Source: DYIB01 sp049320945 (GTDB lineage Bacteria > Pseudomonadota > Gammaproteobacteria > Burkholderiales > Rhodocyclaceae). Taken from it: a DNA stretch of 12,138 nt. The stretch lies in the NCBI GenBank assembly GCA_049320945.1, contig JBMOQT010000095.1, positions 1 through 12,138 on the forward strand. The letters run 5' to 3'. A program made the position numbers and the translations under genes. The notes beneath the pieces were generated by a model. It did no database searches and was not told where the DNA came from. It worked only from the letters and a program-made list of their open reading frames with translations. How positions within the stretch are numbered: position 1 is the stretch's first letter; the number at the start of each line of letters is the position of its first letter. Shown here one piece after another: positions 7,075 through 12,138 of this stretch.

Positions 7075-7329
7075 GCCCTCAGTCGCCCATTTGCTCCATA
7101 GCAGGGCGTGAGGATAGGCCGCTCAAAAAAACGCGTCCAATATATTATAAGTACGACATTTATATTTTTCCGATATGTACACCTGACGCGCCCCCCCGCG
7201 TTCGAGGTCTGTGCAGAGTACAATTCCTGCCCTTCTGCCGCGAAGCTGTTCGCCCCCGTTCGGGCAGCACTTACAATGCGCCAGAGTCGGCGTAAAAGAA
7301 AACAGACGCAGCATCCGGAACCCGGCCCC
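7075..7329. promoter_or_regulatory. Divergent promoter region between the ABC operon and the MFS gene
   Basis: This 255-base gap holds an AT-rich core (about 7136-7180) in otherwise GC-rich DNA. On the minus strand TATAAT (7149-7144) is a perfect -10 hexamer without a clear -35 box, as expected for an activator-dependent promoter. TCCAATATAT (7136-7145) and TCCGATAT (7169-7176) are direct near-repeats 33 bases apart. For the MFS gene, TACAAT at 7272-7277 is a possible -10 box and would give a leader of roughly 45 bases. All are eye readings. Confidence 0.4.
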
Positions 7330-8565
7330 ATGAAAAGGCCAGCGCTTTCTCCTGATCTCATCGTCATCCTCTCGGGCGTGACCGCCGCGCTGCATGTGGG
7401 CAAGCTGCCGCCGGCGCTGCCGGTACTACGCGACGCCCTGCACGTCACGCTGCTGCAAGCCGGCTTCCTGCTCTCGCTGGTGCAGTTTGCCGGCATGACC
7501 CTGGGCCTGGCGGTGGGACTCACCGCGGACGCCCTGGGCTTGCGCCGCAGCATGCTAGCCGGTCTGTCGGTCCTGGCGCTGGCCAGTGGCCTGGGCGGCT
7601 GGGCGCGGGACGCGTCCGACCTGCTGTGGCTGCGTGCCGCGGAAGGATTCGGCTTCCTGCTGGTGGCGCTGCCAGCGCCCAGCCTGATCCGGCAGCTGGT
7701 ACCGATCGAGCGCCTGAGCCTGAAGCTCGGCCTGTGGGGCACTTACATGCCCCTGGGCACGGCGCTGGCGCTGCTCGCCGGCCCCTGGGCGATCGGCGCC
7801 CTGGGCTGGTCAGGCTGGTGGTGGAGCCTGGCTGCGCTGTCGGCCGCCACGGCCCTGTGGATGGCCCTGCGCGTGCCCGCCGACGGGCAGCGCGCCTCCG
7901 CCGTTTCCGGGCCGCAGGGAAGCGCCGAAGCCGCCGTCGGGCGGCTCCCCTGGTGGCAGCGCATGGGCCAGACGCTTCTTGCGAGCGGCCCCTGGCTGGT
8001 GGCGCTGACTTTCGCCGCGTACTCCGGGCAGTGGCTGGCCGTCATCGGCTTCCTGCCTTCCATCTACGACCAGGCGGGTGTCGCGGGCGGCCTCGCCGGA
8101 GCGCTCACGGCGCTCGCCGCCGCATGCAACGTGCTGGGCAATCTCGCCGCCGGCCGGCTGCTGCATCGGGCCGTACGCCCCCAGCGTCTCCTCTACACCG
8201 GCTTCGCCGCCATGGCGCTGGGCACCCTCGTCGCATTCGGCCTGCCCGGAGACGACCTGCCGCTGCTGCGCTATGCCGGCGTACTGCTGTTCTCCGGGGT
8301 CGGCGGCCTGATCCCCGCCACCCTGTTCATGCTGGCGGTGCGTCTTGCCCCCAGCGAGCAGACCGTGTCCACCACCGTGGGCTGGATGCAGCAGTGCTCC
8401 TCGTTCGGCCAATTCGCGGGCGCACCGCTGGTGGCCTGGGTGGCGGGCGTGGTCGGCGGGTGGCACTGGACGTGGGCCGTCACCGGCGCGGCTTCGCTCT
8501 TGGGTGTGGCGCTCGCCAGCCGCATCCCGGCAGCAGCGCGGCCGGGGCGGCGGACGGCGGGCTGA
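7330..8565 (+). CDS. Major facilitator superfamily transporter, CynX/NimT-like
   Basis: From the ATG at 7330 the protein has 411 residues with about 12 hydrophobic segments, two groups of six separated by a polar loop (around 178-205). The family's motif between helices 2 and 3 is visible as GLTADALGLRR. The overall pattern, with short loops and many Gly/Ala/Leu helices, resembles the cyanate/nitroimidazole (CynX/NimT) group of MFS carriers; that subgroup is a guess. The start is uncertain: an in-frame ATG at 7276 and another at 7108 exist, none with a good ribosome site. I prefer 7330 because the first helix begins soon after it. It stands alone on the plus strand, divergent from the ABC operon and convergent with the RidA gene, so it could be a second uptake or efflux route for the same acid. 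Confidence 0.85.
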   Translation: MKRPALSPDLIVILSGVTAALHVGKLPPALPVLRDALHVTLLQAGFLLSLVQFAGMTLGLAVGLTADALGLRRSMLAGLSVLALASGLGGWARDASDLLWLRAAEGFGFLLVALPAPSLIRQLVPIERLSLKLGLWGTYMPLGTALALLAGPWAIGALGWSGWWWSLAALSAATALWMALRVPADGQRASAVSGPQGSAEAAVGRLPWWQRMGQTLLASGPWLVALTFAAYSGQWLAVIGFLPSIYDQAGVAGGLAGALTALAAACNVLGNLAAGRLLHRAVRPQRLLYTGFAAMALGTLVAFGLPGDDLPLLRYAGVLLFSGVGGLIPATLFMLAVRLAPSEQTVSTTVGWMQQCSSFGQFAGAPLVAWVAGVVGGWHWTWAVTGAASLLGVALASRIPAAARPGRRTAG

Positions 8566-8699
8566 CAAGGGTGGTGGGGGCGGGTGAGCGAGACCGCTGT
8601 CATCCTGCGGTGCGATCGCGCGTGGTCGGCGAGACGCCACGCTCGCGCAGCTGAACCTTGTGTTCTCGCCGCGGCGCCGAATCGCGTCCTTGATGCATT
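8566..8699. terminator. Convergent gap with candidate hairpins
   Basis: This 134-base space separates the stops of the MFS and RidA genes. GCGTGG (8620-8625) pairs with CCACGC (8637-8642), and 8667-8676 is a 10-base GC palindrome, CGCCGCGGCG. Neither has a T-run, so termination is only suggested by position. No gene is seen here. Confidence 0.3.
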
Positions 8700-9092
8700 T
8701 CAGTCAGGCACCACTGCCGTGGCCTCGATCTCCACTTTCGCCTCGTCCTCGATCAGCGCCGACACCTCGATCGCCGTCATGGCGGCGTTGTAATAGCCGA
8801 TGATGTCCCGGAACACCGGGCCGATGTCCTTCAGCGCCGCCAGGTATTCCTGCTTGTCGGTGACGTACCAGGTCATGCGCACGATGTGCTCGGGCCGCCC
8901 GCCCGCCTCCTTCAAGATGGCAACCACGTTCTTCAGGGCTTGCCGCACCTGGCCGACGAAGTCCTTGGCGCGGAACTGGCATTCGCCGTCCCAGCCCACC
9001 TGGCCGGCGATGAACACCAGCTTGCCCCGGGCGGCCACACCGTTGGCGAAGCCGCGCGGCTTCACCCAGCCGGGGGGTTGCAGTATCTGCAT
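8700..9092 (-). CDS. RidA/YjgF family protein lacking the catalytic Arg
   Basis: With the ATG at 9092 the protein has 130 residues, the normal RidA length. That start has AAGGAG eight bases upstream; an earlier ATG (9131) overlapping the ligase stop has no such site. Family marks are LVFIAGQVGWD (25-35), the QVRQALKNV helix (48-56), and EVSAL...KVEIEATAVV at the end. Canonical RidA enzymes hydrolyse reactive enamines/imines and use an Arg (Arg105 in E. coli, PARSCVEV). Here that position is Met105 (AAMTAIEV; codon ATG confirmed), so it belongs to a non-canonical Rid group. In the Azoarcus evansii anthranilate cluster a 'putative translation inhibitor', the old name of this family, accompanies the CoA ligase. 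A role with the amino-bearing ring intermediate is plausible but unproven. Confidence 0.88.
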   Translation of the reverse strand: MQILQPPGWVKPRGFANGVAARGKLVFIAGQVGWDGECQFRAKDFVGQVRQALKNVVAILKEAGGRPEHIVRMTWYVTDKQEYLAALKDIGPVFRDIIGYYNAAMTAIEVSALIEDEAKVEIEATAVVPD

Positions 9093-9100
9093 TTCACTCA

Positions 9101-9106
9101 CTCCTT
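9101..9106 (-). promoter_or_regulatory. Ribosome binding site of the RidA gene
   Basis: AAGGAG on the minus strand, eight bases before the ATG at 9092. It decides between that start and the three in-frame ATGs further upstream (9110, 9116, 9131). Confidence 0.65.
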
Positions 9107-9127
9107 GCATGTCCATGGGCACGTCTC

Positions 9128-10764
9128 TCATAGTGGCGGCCGTGGGCCGGCCTTGCTCTCTTCCCTCAGCTTGAAGCGCTGCACCTTGCCCGTCTCGGTA
9201 CGCGGCAGCGCCTCGCGGAACTCGATGGCGCGCGGGTACTTGTAGGGCGCGATGGTCCGCTTGACGAACTCCTGCAGCTCCTTCGCCAGCTCGGCTGAAG
9301 GCGTCGCGCCCGGGCGCGGCACCACGTAGGCCTTGACGATCTGCCCACGTTCCTCGTCGGCCACGCCGATGACGGCGCACTCGGCCACCCGGGGATGGGC
9401 CAGCAGCGCCCCTTCCACCTCGGGCGCGGCGATGTTGTAGCCGGCCGAGATGATCATGTCGTCGGTGCGCGCCTGGTAGAAGAAGTAGCCGTCTTCGTCC
9501 ATCAGGTAGGCGTCGCCGGTGTAGTTCCAGCCGTCCTTGACGTATTCCTTCTGGCGCTCGTCGGCCAGGTAGCGGCAGCCGGTGGGCCCCTTCACCGCCA
9601 GGCGGCCCACCTGTCCGGGAGGCAGCGGCCGCCCCTGCTCGTCCATGATGCAGGCGCGATAGCCCGGCACCACCTTGCCCGTGGCGCCCGGGCGGGCCTG
9701 GGCCTCGTCGGCGGAGATGAAGATGTGCAGCATCTCGGTGGCACCGATGCCGTCGATGAGCTCGATGCCCGTGGTGTCCTTCCACAGGGTGCGGGTCGCG
9801 GCAGGCAGCGCCTCGCCCGCCGACACGCACTTGCGCAGGCTGCGCAGGGCGGCGCCGCGCCCCTGCGCAGCCATGCCCGCCATGGCCCGGTAGGACGTGG
9901 GGGCGGTGAAGCACACGGTGGCGCCGAACTCGCCTATGCCCTCCAGCAGCTGCTCGGGCGCCACCTTGTCCAGCAGCACGGTGGCGGCGCCGACGCGCAG
10001 CGGGAACAGCAGCAGCCCGCCCAGGCCGAAGGTGAATGCCAGCGGCGGGCTGCCGATGAACACGTCATCGGCCCGGGCGCGCAGCACGTGCCGCGGCCAG
10101 CACTCGCAGATGGCCATCACGTCCCGGTGGAAATGCATGGTGGCCTTGGGTCTGCCGGTGGTGCCGGAAGTGAAGGCGAGGATGCAGGTGTCGTCGGCCG
10201 CGGTGTCCACGTTGTTGAAGCCGGCGGCCTTGCGTGCCATGGCGGCCTCCAGGCCGCCGTCGCCGCCGAAGCACAGGGTGTGTTTCAGGGTCGGGCAGGC
10301 GGGCGCCGCCCGGGTCAGTTCCTCGGCGATGCGCCCGTCGCACAGGGCGTGGCTCACCTGGGCCTTGTTGATGATCTCAGTGAGCTCCTTGGCGCGCAGC
10401 AGGGGCATGGTGGCGACGGCGATGGCCCCCGCCTTCATCACGGCGAACCAGCAGGCTGCCAGCATGGGCGTGTTGGCGCCCCGCAGCAGCACCCGGTTGC
10501 CCGGCACCACCCCCAGATCCTCCACCAGCACGCGGGCGATGCGGTTGGCCTTGTCCGCCAGCTCGGCATAGGTCCACCGCAGACCGGGGGCGATCAGGCA
10601 GGGGCGGTTGCCCCAGCCCGCCGCCAGCGCCTTGTCCAGCAGCTCGGTGGCGCAGTTCAGGCGCTCGGGAAACTGCAGTTCCGGCAGCTCGAAAAGGAAC
10701 TCGGGCTGCCAGGCCGCGGGCGGCAGGTTGTCCCGCGCGAAGGTGTCCACATGGGCCGTGTAGC

Positions 10765-10768
<4 letters not shown>
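9128..10768 (-). CDS. abmG: 2-Aminobenzoate/benzoate-type CoA ligase
   Basis: The protein has 546 residues and belongs to the acyl-adenylate-forming superfamily. It activates an aromatic acid with ATP and CoA through an acyl-AMP. The phosphate loop is FTSGTTGRPK (199-208), the middle motif reads DGIGATEM, GWNYTGDAY marks the adenine/hinge region, and the C-terminal catalytic Lys lies at about 528 in RTETGKVQR. The N-terminal PPxxWQPEF and PERLNCATELLD are typical of the benzoate/2-aminobenzoate ligase branch. The ATG at 10768 overlaps the dehydrogenase stop as ATGA, with GGGGAG five bases before it; an upstream ATG (10804) would add 12 residues. Neighbours (acyl-CoA dehydrogenase, enoyl-CoA hydratase, RidA) match the abm cluster, hence abmG; benzoate or another ring acid cannot be excluded from sequence alone. 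Confidence 0.85.
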
Positions 10769-11958
<1,190 letters not shown>

Positions 11959-11959
11959 A

Positions 11960-12138
<179 letters not shown>

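Noticed and set aside
7079..7099. Six-codon leader frame (MEQMGD) ending four bases before the LivG-type ATG
   Set aside because: Too short and without its own ribosome site to call a gene; no attenuator hairpin is evident. It might couple translation but could be chance.
8612..8619. GCGATCGC palindrome in the convergent gap
   Set aside because: A single 8-base GC palindrome is expected by chance in GC-rich DNA, and no repeat of it was noticed nearby.
8700..9914. A 404-codon minus-strand frame ending in the RidA sequence, which could look like a fusion protein
   Set aside because: Everything before about 9131 is the ligase gene read in another frame; the RidA part has its own ribosome site at 9101-9106.

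Overview
The window is GC-rich, densely packed proteobacterial chromosome with almost no gaps inside operons. The gene families point to an aromatic-degrading betaproteobacterium of the Azoarcus/Thauera/Burkholderiales type; this placement is inferred from gene content and was not searched. No rRNA, tRNA, CRISPR array, insertion sequence or phage gene is visible.

Left block (1-2310): a minus-strand pair, a family-88 glycoside-hydrolase-like protein followed by a MaoC-type enoyl-CoA hydratase cut by the window edge, is divergent from a plus-strand LysR-type regulator. The regulator ends in a run of small hairpins (about 2278-2402) facing the convergent next operon.

Middle block (2418-7074): a complete minus-strand branched-chain-amino-acid-type (HAAT) ABC importer, transcribed in the order ATPase (LivG type), ATPase (LivF type), permease (LivH type), permease (LivM type), periplasmic binding protein. 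Beside CoA-ligase catabolism, such importers commonly carry aromatic or carboxylic acids. A divergent major-facilitator transporter (7330-8565, plus strand) follows.

Right block (8700-12138): a tightly coupled minus-strand catabolic operon with an enoyl-CoA hydratase (C-terminal end only), an acyl-CoA dehydrogenase, a benzoate/2-aminobenzoate-type CoA ligase and a RidA/YjgF protein. Ligase, beta-oxidation enzymes, 'translation inhibitor' (RidA) and ABC binding protein together match the aerobic 2-aminobenzoate (anthranilate) CoA pathway described in Azoarcus evansii (abm cluster). The signature monooxygenase/reductase would lie beyond the right edge, so anthranilate as substrate is an inference.

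Main points for a second look: (1) the promoters of the hydrolase operon and the ABC operon share an ungapped block with an 11-base identity, in both cases exactly 61 bases upstream of the start codon, suggesting one regulon; (2) the two ABC ATPases concentrate their non-consensus residues in one composite ATP site, predicting an asymmetric importer; (3) the RidA protein has Met at the catalytic Arg position, yet sits in a pathway whose known intermediate is an enamine.
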